Below are positions 1 through 9,426 of a DNA stretch of 64,000 nt, piece by piece. Location: the NCBI GenBank assembly GCA_947503105.1, contig CANNCM010000005.1:56012-120011 (forward strand), in the 5' to 3' direction. The DNA comes from an uncultured Flavobacteriaceae bacterium (lineage in GTDB: Bacteria > Bacteroidota > Bacteroidia > Flavobacteriales > Flavobacteriaceae). The notes under the pieces were generated by a model that saw nothing but the letters and a program-made list of their open reading frames with translations, did no database searches and was not told the DNA's origin. The stretch's first letter is position 1, and each line of letters opens with the position of its first letter. The translations under genes and the position numbers were made by a program.

Positions 1-24
1 ATTGAGCTCAATAAATTGAATATT

Positions 25-52
25 AAACCCTTGCAGATTGCAGGGGTTTTTT
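25..52 (+). terminator. Rho-independent terminator of a gene left of the window
   Basis: An 8 bp G/C-containing stem (CCCTTGCA with TGCAGGGG, one G-T pair, extended by A-T pairs) encloses a 3-base loop and is followed by six Ts on the plus strand. It overlaps the stop codon of hutH, which comes from the other side, so it most likely ends a plus-strand gene lying before position 1. Confidence 0.6.
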
Positions 53-1562
53 ATGCTGAAATTTGCTCGAAAAGAACGTCATTATCAAAATTTAATGATT
101 GCATAAAAGCTATCGTTTTTTTGATATCTATGTACAACGGTTTGTCTTTTTTTGTAAATGGAATTTCTTTTCTAAAACCAGTCAAAAATTGCTCCAAAAA
201 AGTTGATGTTTTTAGTGTTCTCATGTACAACGCCTGAGAAGCATTCATCAATTCAATAGCAAGAATCCGTTCTACATTATCGACAAGCTCAAATGCTTGT
301 GTTGCAGCATTGGCGCCCATACTAACGTGGTCTTCTTGACCATTAGAAGACACTATAGAATCTACACTCGCCGGTGTGGCCAATTGTTTATTAGCACTCA
401 CAATACTTGCAGCAGTATATTGAGGAATCATGTATCCAGAATTCAAACCAGGCGAGTTGACTAAAAACGACGGAAGGCCACGTTCTCCAGAGATCAATTG
501 ATAGGTTCTACGCTCAGAGATACTTCCAAGTTCGGAGACAGCAATTTTTAAAAAATCTAGACTTAAAGCCAAAGGTTGTCCATGAAAATTTCCGCCAGAA
601 ATAATTTTATCGGCTTCTGTAAAAATATTGGGATTATCCGAAACAGAATTAATTTCGGTCAAAACCACAGACGACACATGCTCTAAAGCATCTTTTGTAG
701 CGCCATGAACTTGTGGCATACACCGAAAAGAATAAGGATCTTGTACATGTGTTTTTTCTTGACGAATCAAAGCGCTGTCTTTTAAAAATCCTCGTATGCG
801 TTGTGCTGTTAAAATTTGCCCCTTGTGAGGGCGGACCAATTGCACCAAAGGATCAAATGGCTCTATACGTCCATCGTAAGCATCTAGTGATAATGCACCT
901 ATTAAATCTGAAAAATAAGAGAGTTTATATGATTTCAACAAGCAATGTATGGCATATGCAGACATAAATTGTGTACCATTCAACAGTGCTAAACCTTCTT
1001 TGGATTGAAGTTGTATAGGCCTTATTTTACACTCTTTTAACACCTCTTTAGTTGGCTTTTGTATTCCATTGTGCCAGACTTCTCCTTCGCCAATGACGCA
1101 CAACGCTACATGTGCTAAAGGTGCTAAATCTCCAGAAGCACCCAAAGAACCTTGAGTATAAACCACTGGTAAAATATTCAAATTATAGAACTCTACAAGA
1201 CGTTGAACTGTTGCTAATTGCACACCACTATTACCATTAGACAAAGACTTAATTTTGAGTAAAAGCATCAATTTCACAATGTGCTGAGGAACTAATTTTC
1301 CTGTTCCACAAGCATGAGAGCGCACTAAATTTTCTTGAAGCTGACCCAACTGGTTTGTGTCTATAGACACATCACACAATGCACCAAAACCTGTATTAAT
1401 TCCATAAATTGGAGTGTTAGAGTTTTGTAATTTTTCATCCAAATATGCTCTACAATTGGCTATATTTTCAATGACTTCTGATGATAATTCAATGGGGGTC
1501 TGGTTGGTCATCAAATCATTGAGTGAAGATAAACTCAAAGGATGTGTTGTTATTTTATGCAT
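51..1562 (-). CDS. hutH: Histidine ammonia-lyase
   Basis: Cytoplasmic enzyme that removes ammonia from L-histidine to give urocanate, the first step of histidine degradation. The protein is 503 residues with the start used here, the usual family length. The self-cyclising Ala-Ser-Gly triad that forms the MIO cofactor lies at residues 142-144 in the context GSLGASGDLAPLAH, and the catalytic tyrosine is at residue 53 (PIYGINTGFG), matching the known numbering of the family. A longer reading from position 1601 would add 13 residues, but the ATG at 1562 gives the canonical MIO numbering. The other hut genes (hutU, hutI, hutG) are not in the window, so the gene stands alone here. It is divergent from the DUF6314 gene. 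Confidence 0.95.
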   Translation of the reverse strand: MHKITTHPLSLSSLNDLMTNQTPIELSSEVIENIANCRAYLDEKLQNSNTPIYGINTGFGALCDVSIDTNQLGQLQENLVRSHACGTGKLVPQHIVKLMLLLKIKSLSNGNSGVQLATVQRLVEFYNLNILPVVYTQGSLGASGDLAPLAHVALCVIGEGEVWHNGIQKPTKEVLKECKIRPIQLQSKEGLALLNGTQFMSAYAIHCLLKSYKLSYFSDLIGALSLDAYDGRIEPFDPLVQLVRPHKGQILTAQRIRGFLKDSALIRQEKTHVQDPYSFRCMPQVHGATKDALEHVSSVVLTEINSVSDNPNIFTEADKIISGGNFHGQPLALSLDFLKIAVSELGSISERRTYQLISGERGLPSFLVNSPGLNSGYMIPQYTAASIVSANKQLATPASVDSIVSSNGQEDHVSMGANAATQAFELVDNVERILAIELMNASQALYMRTLKTSTFLEQFLTGFRKEIPFTKKDKPLYIDIKKTIAFMQSLNFDNDVLFEQISA

Positions 1563-1642
1563 AATTGCTCTTATGGTGTACTTCAAATGTGCGTTTTTCA
1601 ATGAAAATTTCCAAATAATTGATACAATTAATTTATTATATC

Positions 1643-1650
1643 TAATTTTG
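1643..1650 (+). promoter_or_regulatory. Bacteroidota -7 promoter box for the DUF6314 gene
   Basis: TAATTTTG matches the Bacteroidota primary-sigma -7 consensus TAnnTTTG and lies 39 bases before the ATG at 1689. No clear -33 TTTG is seen at the usual spacing, so only the -7 half is supported. Confidence 0.4.
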
Positions 1651-1688
1651 AATAGGTTACATTTTGAGTCTAATCTAAGACATTAATA

Positions 1689-2147
1689 ATGCTAAAAAAC
1701 GTAAATATATCAAGTAAAAAAACTTCTATTTTAGAAAATTTAGTTGGCAACTGGAATTTGGAACGTTTATACGATAATGGATCAAAAGTTATTGGTACAG
1801 CCCATTTCACAAAACACAGCGCAACAAGGTTTGAATATTCTGAAAAAGGGGTGATGACGCTTGCCGATGGAAAAAAAATGACTTGTGCCAGGAGGTATAT
1901 TTATAAACCTATAGCAGATGGTTTTGAGGTTTATTTTTTTGAAAATCCAACCGAGCTATTTCAAAAAATTGTTTTAAAAAAAAACAATGAAGTTCTTTGT
2001 GCAGAGGCCACTCATTTTTGTGTAAAAGACGTGTATTCCTCTTCATATAAATTTTTCGATGATACCTATTTTGAAATCACTCATGTGGTAAACGGCCCAA
2101 AAAAAGACTACACTTCAAAGGGACTTTTCAAAAAAATAAAAATCTAA
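1689..2147 (+). CDS. DUF6314 family protein
   Basis: A 152-residue soluble protein with no signal peptide or membrane segment. The opening LVGNWNLERLYDNGS, the central RRYIYKP, the late HFCVKDVYSSSY segment and the terminal VNGPKKDYTSKG correspond to the pattern of DUF6314 proteins, a small beta-rich domain of unknown role often found alone or near catabolic genes. It is divergent from hutH and precedes the TlpA-like lipoprotein by 48 bases, so co-transcription with the latter is possible. No catalytic residues can be proposed from the sequence. The family assignment rests on recognised motifs and not on a search. Confidence 0.65.
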   Translation: MLKNVNISSKKTSILENLVGNWNLERLYDNGSKVIGTAHFTKHSATRFEYSEKGVMTLADGKKMTCARRYIYKPIADGFEVYFFENPTELFQKIVLKKNNEVLCAEATHFCVKDVYSSSYKFFDDTYFEITHVVNGPKKDYTSKGLFKKIKI

Positions 2148-2195
2148 AAAAAAACTGTACCTTCGTCATAGTATTTAAACCCTAAATCTAGTACT

Positions 2196-3230
2196 ATGAA
2201 AAAAATCTTCTCCCCTGCAATTATTGTTGCAATTTTATTGGCCAGTTGCCAAAAACCAAAAGACCATGTCGAACTTTACGGTAAAATAAGCCATCCCAAT
2301 TCTAATAAAATCACAATTAGTAACCCCGATAATGGCTATAAGAAAGAAATAGCCGTCAATGAAGATGGCTCATTTTCAGACACGCTCAAAATAAAAGAAG
2401 GGCGCTATCGCTTTTATGATGGACTAGAATATGGACGTATTTTCTTAAAAAATGGAAATACAACTTCATTTACTTTAGATACCAATGCTTTTGATGAGAC
2501 TTTAAAATTTAAAGGGGATGATGCTGATAAAAGTAATGTTTTAATTGATTACGAATTACTCAAAGAAAAACATCTTAACAGTGATTTATTTCGCAAAAAC
2601 ATAACAGAATTTGAAAATGCTTTCAACACTTTAGAAAAAGAATTTGGAAAGTTGAAGCTTAATTATAGAGCCATAGATCCATCATATTTTGAACCCGAAG
2701 ACCGCAGATTTAAAAAAATGAAAGCGGCGTATTTAAAATTTTATAAAGATCGACAAGCATTAATGAAAGAATTCACCAAAGGTACACCCTCACCAACATT
2801 TGAAAATTATGAAAATTTCGAAGGAGGTACGACATCTCTAAAAGATTTTAGAGGCAAATACGTGTATATTGATATTTGGGCAACATGGTGTGGCCCTTGT
2901 AAATTAGAGATCCCTTTTTTGAAAGAACTCGAAGAGAGATTTCATGATCGCAACATTGAGTTTGTTAGCATTTCTGTTGACGATGATAGACGAAGTGGAA
3001 CCATGGAAAAAGCAAAAACAGCTTGGAAAACAATGGTCGCTGAAAAAAATCTTACTGGTGTTCAGCTTTTTACGGGCAGTGGTTTGAAAGCCGATTTCAT
3101 AAAAGCCTATAAAATTAATAGTATTCCAAGGTTTATTCTTATCGACCCAAAGGGCAATATTGTAGATGCCGATGCCCCAAGGCCATCGAGTGCCAAAATC
3201 ACAGAACTCCTAAAAGAATTAGGCATTTAG
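2196..3230 (+). CDS. TlpA-like thioredoxin-fold lipoprotein
   Basis: A 344-residue lipoprotein: an N-terminal signal peptide ends in the lipobox LLASC with Cys18 as the lipidated residue. Residues about 25-115 look like the DUF4369-type beta domain that commonly precedes thioredoxin modules in Bacteroidota. A charged helical linker follows, then a TlpA/AhpC-type thioredoxin domain (about 195-344) with the active site WCGPC near residues 230-234 and the cis-proline segment SIPRF. Expected to act in the periplasm as a thiol-disulfide oxidoreductase, probably a reductant; the substrate cannot be told. Its stop codon overlaps that of the convergent ytxJ gene by 4 bases (TTAG), leaving no room for a terminator between them. 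Confidence 0.85.
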   Translation: MKKIFSPAIIVAILLASCQKPKDHVELYGKISHPNSNKITISNPDNGYKKEIAVNEDGSFSDTLKIKEGRYRFYDGLEYGRIFLKNGNTTSFTLDTNAFDETLKFKGDDADKSNVLIDYELLKEKHLNSDLFRKNITEFENAFNTLEKEFGKLKLNYRAIDPSYFEPEDRRFKKMKAAYLKFYKDRQALMKEFTKGTPSPTFENYENFEGGTTSLKDFRGKYVYIDIWATWCGPCKLEIPFLKELEERFHDRNIEFVSISVDDDRRSGTMEKAKTAWKTMVAEKNLTGVQLFTGSGLKADFIKAYKINSIPRFILIDPKGNIVDADAPRPSSAKITELLKELGI

Positions 3231-3604
3231 TTAAGGTAATCGACCAAAATAAGGTTATTGATATTTTCATGTGAAGCATGAGCTATGGCTTTTCCATTTT
3301 TGATGACGAGGAGTTGAGGTGATTGATGCACAACTTCAAACTGCTTTTCAATTGCATTGGATATCGAACGATGTTTCAATAAATCTAAAAAATGAGCTGT
3401 AAAATCAGACTCAGAAAAGCCATATTGCGCTTTAAATTCTTTCAACACAAAAAGACTCACACTACAACGTGTGGAGTGCTTAAATATAAGTTGTGGAACA
3501 GAAAATGAGGCATCAACAAGATCGTCCAACTGATGAATATACTCTAGTTTTTGGCCAGGCCAATCATTTAAATTATTGTTTAAAAAGGAATCAAATAATC
3601 CCAT
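3227..3604 (-). CDS. ytxJ: Bacillithiol system redox-active protein YtxJ (monothiol)
   Basis: A 125-residue cytoplasmic thioredoxin-fold protein. The segment FKHSTRCSVS carries the single active-site cysteine (Cys47) in the TRCxxS context of the YtxJ/DUF2847 monothiol bacilliredoxins, and the C-terminal part (VIKNGKAIAHASHENI) fits the family. Such proteins remove bacillithiol from S-bacillithiolated proteins or interact with it, which implies the host makes bacillithiol, as many flavobacteria do. The gene is single, transcribed from its own start, and converges on the TlpA-like gene with a 4-base stop overlap. Confidence 0.85.
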   Translation of the reverse strand: MGLFDSFLNNNLNDWPGQKLEYIHQLDDLVDASFSVPQLIFKHSTRCSVSLFVLKEFKAQYGFSESDFTAHFLDLLKHRSISNAIEKQFEVVHQSPQLLVIKNGKAIAHASHENINNLILVDYLN

Positions 3605-3729
3605 AATGTCTCTTATTGTGTTTAAATTATGACTAAACGTCAGTTTTTTTGTTAAAATTATGTCATTTTGTCGTATGCTTTGAATTGGTAAGATAATTGA
3701 ACCCTAATAACTCATAAAAATAACCCATT

Positions 3730-6336
3730 ATGAACTTTGACAATTATACAATAAAAACACAACAAGCGCTACAACAGGCGCAACAAATTGCACAAGAATT
3801 TGGTCATCAACAAATTGAAAATGAGCACCTATACAAAGGGATGCATGTTGTAGATCACAATGTAATTCCATATGTATTAAAGAAACTTGATGTCAATCCA
3901 AACGTAGTAAATCAGATTATTGATAAAGAAATAGAGCGTTTTCCAAAAGTAAGCGGTTCGGAGCAAATGCTATCGAGAACACTCACTAAAACGCTCGGAG
4001 ATGCAGCGACGATATCAAAAAAGACAGGGGGAGAATATGTATCCATAGAAGATGTTTTTCTTGCTTTATTAAAATCAAAAAGTAAAATCTCTCAAATTTT
4101 AAAAGATCAGGGCGTTACTGAAAAAGATGTAGAATCTTGTATCAAAGAACTTAGAAAAGGCCACAGGGTAACTTCTAAAAGTCAAGAGAACACCTATAAT
4201 GCGTTGGATAAATATGCGAAAAATTTAAACCAAATGGCGCGCGAAAATCGTTTAGATCCTGTTATTGGTCGAGACGAAGAAATCCGAAGAATTCTTCAAA
4301 TATTATCAAGGAGAACCAAAAACAATCCCATACTGGTTGGTGAGCCTGGCACTGGAAAAACCGCAATTGCCGAAGGTTTAGCACATCGTATTATTGCTGG
4401 AGATGTTCCAGAAAATCTAAAGGACAAACAGGTCTTTGCCTTGGATATGGGGGCACTAATTGCGGGTGCAAAATACAAAGGAGAATTTGAAGAACGTCTG
4501 AAGTCCGTCATCAAGGAAGTGACACAAGGTTCTAGTGATGTGGTGCTGTTTATAGATGAAATCCACACCCTTGTTGGCGCTGGTGGCGGTGAAGGTGCTA
4601 TGGACGCCGCAAATATTTTAAAACCTGCTTTGGCGCGTGGCGAACTGCGTGCGATTGGCGCCACTACACTTGATGAATATCAAAAGTATTTTGAAAAAGA
4701 CAAAGCACTAGAACGGCGTTTTCAAAAGGTTATGGTTGATGAACCTGATGAAGAAAGTGCTATTTCAATTTTGAGAGGGATCAAGGAAAAATATGAAACA
4801 CACCATAAAGTTCGGATCAAAGACGAAGCGATTATTGGTGCGGTCAAGCTATCAACACGATACATTAGCAATCGTTTTTTACCAGACAAAGCCATTGATT
4901 TAATGGACGAGGCCGCTTCAAAATTACGAATGGAAATCAATTCAAAACCAGAAGAATTGGATGTTTTGGACCGAAAAGTGATGCAACTAGAGATTGAAAT
5001 TGAAGCCATCAAACGTGAAAAAGATGACGTTAAACTTAAAGCACTGCGTGCAGATTTGGCTAACACCAAAGACGAGCGAAACACTTTAGAGGCACAATGG
5101 CGCAACGAAAAAGAAATGGTAGATTCGATTCAAGGGGCAAAATCTGAAATTGAACACCTAAAAGTTGAAGCAGAACGCGCAGAGCGTAATGGCGATTATG
5201 GAAAAGTTGCAGAATTGCGGTATGGAAAAATCAAAGAGGCGCAATCCCATTTGGAACAATTACAACACAACCTTATTGAAAATCAAAAATCTGCATTGAT
5301 AAAAGAAGAAGTGACCTACGAAGATATTGCAGAAGTCATTGCCAAATGGACAGGAATTCCAGTCACCAAAATGATAACATCTGAACGAGAAAAACTATTA
5401 AAACTCGAAGATGAATTACACAAACGCGTTGTGGGCCAAGAAGAAGCTGTAGAAGCTGTGAGTGATGCTGTAAGACGCAGCAGAACTGGACTTCAAAATC
5501 CAAAAAAACCAACAGGAACATTCTTATTTTTAGGGACTACTGGTGTGGGAAAAACAGAGCTTGCCAAAACTTTAGCGGCATATTTATTTGATGATGAAAA
5601 TGCACTCACAAGAATTGACATGAGCGAGTATCAAGAAAGACATGCTGTAAGCCGACTCATTGGTGCGCCTCCGGGTTATGTTGGTTACGATGAAGGCGGA
5701 CAACTTACTGAAGCCGTTAGAAGAAAGCCCTACTCTGTTGTGTTATTGGATGAAATTGAAAAAGCACACCCCGATACATTCAATATTTTACTGCAAGTAT
5801 TGGACGAAGGACGATTAACAGATAATAAAGGTCGTGTGGCAGATTTTAAGAATACTATCATTATAATGACTTCAAATATTGGTAGTGAGATCATTCAGAG
5901 TAAAGTTGAAGATTTTGGTCATGATACCTCGGCTATGGAAGCCGCAAAAACTGAAGTGATTGGTGTGTTGAAAAAGATGGTTCGACCAGAATTTTTAAAT
6001 CGAATTGACGATACAATTTTATTCAGTCCACTCCATGAGAAGCATATAAAATCCATTGTTAAACTTCAATTGAAGAACTTATCAAAAACACTTCAGGAAC
6101 AAGGGGTTGTTTTTGATGCAAGCCCCGAGGCCATAGCGTATCTTGCAAAAAAAGGGTATCAACCTGAATATGGCGCACGACCTGTCAAACGTGTCATTCA
6201 AAAAGAGGTACTGAATACATTGAGCAAAAAACTCCTTACAGGATCGATCAATTCGAATAGTGTCATTTTGATGGATGCTTTTGATCATGAGTTGGTATTT
6301 AGAAATCAAAATGAAAAAATCCCAAAAGAACTGTAA
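3730..6336 (+). CDS. clpB: ATP-dependent disaggregase ClpB
   Basis: An 868-residue AAA+ chaperone, full length for ClpB. Order of parts: Clp N-domain (about 1-145), first ATPase with Walker A GEPGTGKT (about 204-211) and Walker B VLFIDEIHTL, a long charged coiled-coil middle domain (about 410-520) that sets ClpB apart from ClpA/ClpC, and a second ATPase with Walker A GTTGVGKT (602-609) and Walker B VVLLDEIEKA. The C-terminal D2-small domain is present. It works as a hexamer with DnaK to pull proteins out of aggregates. No ClpP-binding IGF/L loop was noticed. No recognisable heat-shock operator was seen upstream; the gene appears monocistronic, with a hairpin downstream. Confidence 0.97.
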   Translation: MNFDNYTIKTQQALQQAQQIAQEFGHQQIENEHLYKGMHVVDHNVIPYVLKKLDVNPNVVNQIIDKEIERFPKVSGSEQMLSRTLTKTLGDAATISKKTGGEYVSIEDVFLALLKSKSKISQILKDQGVTEKDVESCIKELRKGHRVTSKSQENTYNALDKYAKNLNQMARENRLDPVIGRDEEIRRILQILSRRTKNNPILVGEPGTGKTAIAEGLAHRIIAGDVPENLKDKQVFALDMGALIAGAKYKGEFEERLKSVIKEVTQGSSDVVLFIDEIHTLVGAGGGEGAMDAANILKPALARGELRAIGATTLDEYQKYFEKDKALERRFQKVMVDEPDEESAISILRGIKEKYETHHKVRIKDEAIIGAVKLSTRYISNRFLPDKAIDLMDEAASKLRMEINSKPEELDVLDRKVMQLEIEIEAIKREKDDVKLKALRADLANTKDERNTLEAQWRNEKEMVDSIQGAKSEIEHLKVEAERAERNGDYGKVAELRYGKIKEAQSHLEQLQHNLIENQKSALIKEEVTYEDIAEVIAKWTGIPVTKMITSEREKLLKLEDELHKRVVGQEEAVEAVSDAVRRSRTGLQNPKKPTGTFLFLGTTGVGKTELAKTLAAYLFDDENALTRIDMSEYQERHAVSRLIGAPPGYVGYDEGGQLTEAVRRKPYSVVLLDEIEKAHPDTFNILLQVLDEGRLTDNKGRVADFKNTIIIMTSNIGSEIIQSKVEDFGHDTSAMEAAKTEVIGVLKKMVRPEFLNRIDDTILFSPLHEKHIKSIVKLQLKNLSKTLQEQGVVFDASPEAIAYLAKKGYQPEYGARPVKRVIQKEVLNTLSKKLLTGSINSNSVILMDAFDHELVFRNQNEKIPKEL

Positions 6337-6385
6337 CAAATTATTGAGATGAACGTCTTTTAGTTGTTGGTTAGTTAGTTAGTTG

Positions 6386-6429
6386 AAAAAGCAGTGCTCT
6401 GTGTAGAAATACAAATGTGCTGCTTTTTC
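6386..6429 (+). terminator. Possible terminator after clpB
   Basis: AAAAAGCAG (6386-6394) can pair with CTGCTTTTT (6420-6428) around a loop of about 25 bases, ending in a short T run on the plus strand. The stem is preceded by a small TTAG tandem repeat (about 6371-6384). The large loop makes this weaker than the other terminators in the window. Confidence 0.5.
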
Positions 6430-6476
6430 TATTAAAAAAAGTTGAATTGCATTGAGACATCAACTAAATATTTGAT

Positions 6477-6484
6477 TAGTTTTG
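6477..6484 (+). promoter_or_regulatory. -7 promoter box for smpB
   Basis: TAGTTTTG fits the Bacteroidota TAnnTTTG consensus. It ends only 7 bases before the smpB ATG at 6492, so a transcript starting at the usual distance would have almost no 5' leader. A TTG lies 22 bases upstream, slightly longer than the preferred spacing. Confidence 0.4.
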
Positions 6485-6491
6485 AGCTGAG

Positions 6492-6953
6492 ATGAAAAAA
6501 CCTGTAAACATAATTAATAGAAAAGCCCGTTTTTCGTACGATCTCTTAGATACGTACACCGCTGGGATTGTCTTGAGTGGAACAGAAATAAAATCGATCA
6601 GAGCGAGCAAAGCCTCTATTGCAGAAAGTTTTTGTGAATTTAATGAAAATGGAGAATTATTTGTGATTAATATGACTGTTCAAGAATATGATTATGGCAA
6701 TCATTTCAATCACAAACCAAAAGCAGAACGAAAACTTTTGCTCAACAAAAAAGAGTTGAAAAAACTAGAGAAAGAAGTCAAAAATAGAGGATTGACTATT
6801 ATTCCTCTGAAACTATTTATTAATGACAAGGGCTTTGCAAAACTTCAAATTGCACTAGCCAAAGGAAAAAAACTTTTTGATAAACGAGACACCATCAAAG
6901 ACCGCGAAAACAAAAGAAACTTGGATCGTATTAAAAAGAATTTTAAGTCTTAA
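6492..6953 (+). CDS. smpB: SsrA-binding protein SmpB
   Basis: A 153-residue RNA-binding protein of normal family length. The N-terminal half has the family pattern ARFSYDLLDTYTAGIVLSG followed by GTEIKSIRASKASI, and the C-terminal tail KGKKLFDKRDTIKDRENKR is the basic tail that folds into a helix in the decoding centre. SmpB binds tmRNA and delivers it to stalled ribosomes for trans-translation. The tmRNA gene (ssrA) was not recognised in this window. Neighbours are clpB upstream and a DUF5686 gene 13 bases downstream; grouping with clpB suggests a protein-quality theme, though the two have separate signals. Confidence 0.95.
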   Translation: MKKPVNIINRKARFSYDLLDTYTAGIVLSGTEIKSIRASKASIAESFCEFNENGELFVINMTVQEYDYGNHFNHKPKAERKLLLNKKELKKLEKEVKNRGLTIIPLKLFINDKGFAKLQIALAKGKKLFDKRDTIKDRENKRNLDRIKKNFKS

Positions 6954-6966
6954 ATCCTGAATAATC

Positions 6967-9426
6967 ATGAACAAATTTTTTCAAATTTTATTTCTAACAA
7001 CAATAACTTTTGTTCACAGTCAAATTACTGGAACAGTGAAAAACACTAGTGGACAACCACTGCCCTATGTCAATATTTTTATCGAAAACACCTATAGCGG
7101 CACCACGTCCAATGAAGAGGGTTATTATGAACTAAGTGTTTCAAAAACAGGAACTTACACTGTTGTTTTTCAGTTTTTAGGTTATAAAACTTTAACAAAA
7201 AAAATAGAGGCAGCAAAGTTTCCTTACACGGCTAACGTTACCTTGCAAGACGAAAATATCAATCTGAGTGAGGTCGTCATAGATGCTAATGAAAACCCTG
7301 CCAACCGCATCATCAGAGCGGCTATTGCAAAACGTCAATTATATCTTGAAAAACTCAACTCCTACACTGCAGATTTCTATTCTAAAGGCATTATACGCAT
7401 CAAAGATGCTCCAGAACAGTTTATGGGACAAGATGTTGGAGATTTTGATGGGGCTTTGGATTCTACTCGAACAGGAATTTTATACCTTTCTGAGACGATG
7501 TCTAAAATTAAATACATAAAACCCGATTTAATTGAAACTGTAACAGCTTCAAAAATTAGTGGAGATTCCAATGGCATGAGTTTTAACTCTGCAATGGATG
7601 TCAATTTCAATCTCTACAATAATACGGTTAGCATTAATAATGACATAATTTCGCCCATTGCAGATTATGCTTTTAATTATTATAGATACAAATTAGAAGG
7701 AGAATTTTATGATGATGAAGGACATTTAATTCATAAAATAAATATCATCCCAAAACGTGAAAATGACCGTGTTTTTTCTGGTAGTATTTATGTTGTAGAA
7801 GACACTTGGGCATTGTATGGAATTGATATAGAAGTCAAAGGCAGTCAAATTCAGATGCCGCCTGCCGATACTATTCGTATTCGTCAAAACTTAACTTTTG
7901 ACAATGCTGAAGACCAGTGGTTGGTGCGCGCCCAAACTATTGATTTTAACTATAGTTTTCTGGGTTTTAAAGGTGATGGTAGCTTTGTTGCCAATTATAC
8001 AAATTACAATTTAAACGCTGAAATTCATCCTCAAAAAAATAAAAATGAAATTTTAGTTTTTGAAAAAGAGGCCAATAAAAAAGAAGGCGAGTTTTGGAAT
8101 ACTAAGCGCCCTGTACCGCTCACTTCAGAAGAATCCAAAGATTATGTTCGGCGCGATAGTATAGAAACACTTAGAGCTTCAAAAGTGTATTTGGACTCTG
8201 TTGATAGAAAAAATAATAAGTTCAAAATACTAAATCTGTTAACGGGCTATACTTTTGAGGATTCCTACAACAAAAAAAGCTTCAGTATTTCTGGTCCTTT
8301 GGAGGAAATACATTTTAATACCGTACAAGGGTATAATGTCTCTTTAGATGCAAATTTTACCAAAAAATTTAATGATTTTAAAAAATTTATCTCTGTTAAA
8401 GGAGGAATTAATTATAGTTTCGAAACTCAGCGATTGCGCGGTACATTGGGTGGTCAATACCGATTTAATGCCATAAACAATGCGACAGTTTGGGGAGGTT
8501 TTGGAGTAAAAACACAACAATTTAATCGATCAAATCCCATATCCGATTCTCATAATGACATCAGCAGTTTATTTTTTGAAAGTAATTACATAAAAATATA
8601 CGATAATCGGTTTGCCAAAATTGGTTACAGCATGGAAGCATTTAATGGACTGAAATTCTCTACTCAATTGGCCTATGAAAATCGAAAAGCATTATTCAAT
8701 TCTACGAATTACACCTTTTTTCCAATTGACGATTTGAACTACACTAGCAACAATCCTTTGGCGCCTGATACTTTGGGAACCGCTCCATTTTTAAATCATA
8801 ATTTACTTCGATTTAATTTTGATATCGCTATTCGCTTTGGAGAAAAATACATGAGTTATCCAGACTTCAAATTCAACGTCAGTAATTCCAATTATCCGCA
8901 GTTGTATTTTAATTACACCAAGGGATTCAACTCAAGTCTTTCAGCATATAATTTTGATCATTTAAGTGCACGTCTTAAACAAAATATCAATTTAAAAACA
9001 ACAGGGATTTTAAACTATAATTTTATTGGAGGCACATTTTTTGGCAACAAAAATTTAGCTTTTACAGATTATAAACATTTCAATGGCAACCTAACGCATG
9101 TGAATACTAAAGGAAATTATCTGTCAAGTTTTAAAAACATGGGGTACTATGATTTTAGCACTTCAAAGGACTATTTTGAATACCATGTTGAGCATGATTT
9201 TAAAGGGTATATTTTAGGTAAAATTCCTTATCTGAATCAACTTAACTTCAATTTAATTGCTGGAGCTCATGGCCTGTCAATTTCAAAACAAAACCCTTAT
9301 CAAGAATTTAATATTGGATTGGGGAATATTGGCTGGAAAAAGTATCGCTTTTTGCGTGTAGATTATGTACGTTCCTATATCAATGGTGTAGCAGACGAAG
9401 CACTCATGTTTGGCCTTAGTTTCTAG
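6967..9426 (+). CDS. DUF5686 outer-membrane protein with carboxypeptidase-like regulatory domain
   Basis: An 819-residue protein with a signal peptide (about 1-18, ending HSQ). Residues about 20-100 form a carboxypeptidase-D regulatory-like beta sandwich (ITGTVKNTSGQPLPYVNI, then GYYELSVSKTGTY), the same module found at the N-terminus of SusC-type receptors. The rest belongs to the DUF5686 group, with many alternating hydrophobic beta strands and an aromatic C-terminus (LMFGLSF) typical of outer-membrane beta barrels. The function is not known; no TonB box or plug domain was seen, which separates it from SusC. It starts 13 bases after smpB and ends in a 4-base CTAG stop overlap with convergent pcm. 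Confidence 0.8.
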   Translation: MNKFFQILFLTTITFVHSQITGTVKNTSGQPLPYVNIFIENTYSGTTSNEEGYYELSVSKTGTYTVVFQFLGYKTLTKKIEAAKFPYTANVTLQDENINLSEVVIDANENPANRIIRAAIAKRQLYLEKLNSYTADFYSKGIIRIKDAPEQFMGQDVGDFDGALDSTRTGILYLSETMSKIKYIKPDLIETVTASKISGDSNGMSFNSAMDVNFNLYNNTVSINNDIISPIADYAFNYYRYKLEGEFYDDEGHLIHKINIIPKRENDRVFSGSIYVVEDTWALYGIDIEVKGSQIQMPPADTIRIRQNLTFDNAEDQWLVRAQTIDFNYSFLGFKGDGSFVANYTNYNLNAEIHPQKNKNEILVFEKEANKKEGEFWNTKRPVPLTSEESKDYVRRDSIETLRASKVYLDSVDRKNNKFKILNLLTGYTFEDSYNKKSFSISGPLEEIHFNTVQGYNVSLDANFTKKFNDFKKFISVKGGINYSFETQRLRGTLGGQYRFNAINNATVWGGFGVKTQQFNRSNPISDSHNDISSLFFESNYIKIYDNRFAKIGYSMEAFNGLKFSTQLAYENRKALFNSTNYTFFPIDDLNYTSNNPLAPDTLGTAPFLNHNLLRFNFDIAIRFGEKYMSYPDFKFNVSNSNYPQLYFNYTKGFNSSLSAYNFDHLSARLKQNINLKTTGILNYNFIGGTFFGNKNLAFTDYKHFNGNLTHVNTKGNYLSSFKNMGYYDFSTSKDYFEYHVEHDFKGYILGKIPYLNQLNFNLIAGAHGLSISKQNPYQEFNIGLGNIGWKKYRFLRVDYVRSYINGVADEALMFGLSF

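Noticed and set aside
4296..5105. Long minus-strand open frames within clpB
   Set aside because: Low-complexity Ser-rich translations that mirror clpB codons, with no independent signals.
6361..6385. TTAG tandem repeat as a phase-variation tract
   Set aside because: About three units only and not inside a coding region or between promoter elements.
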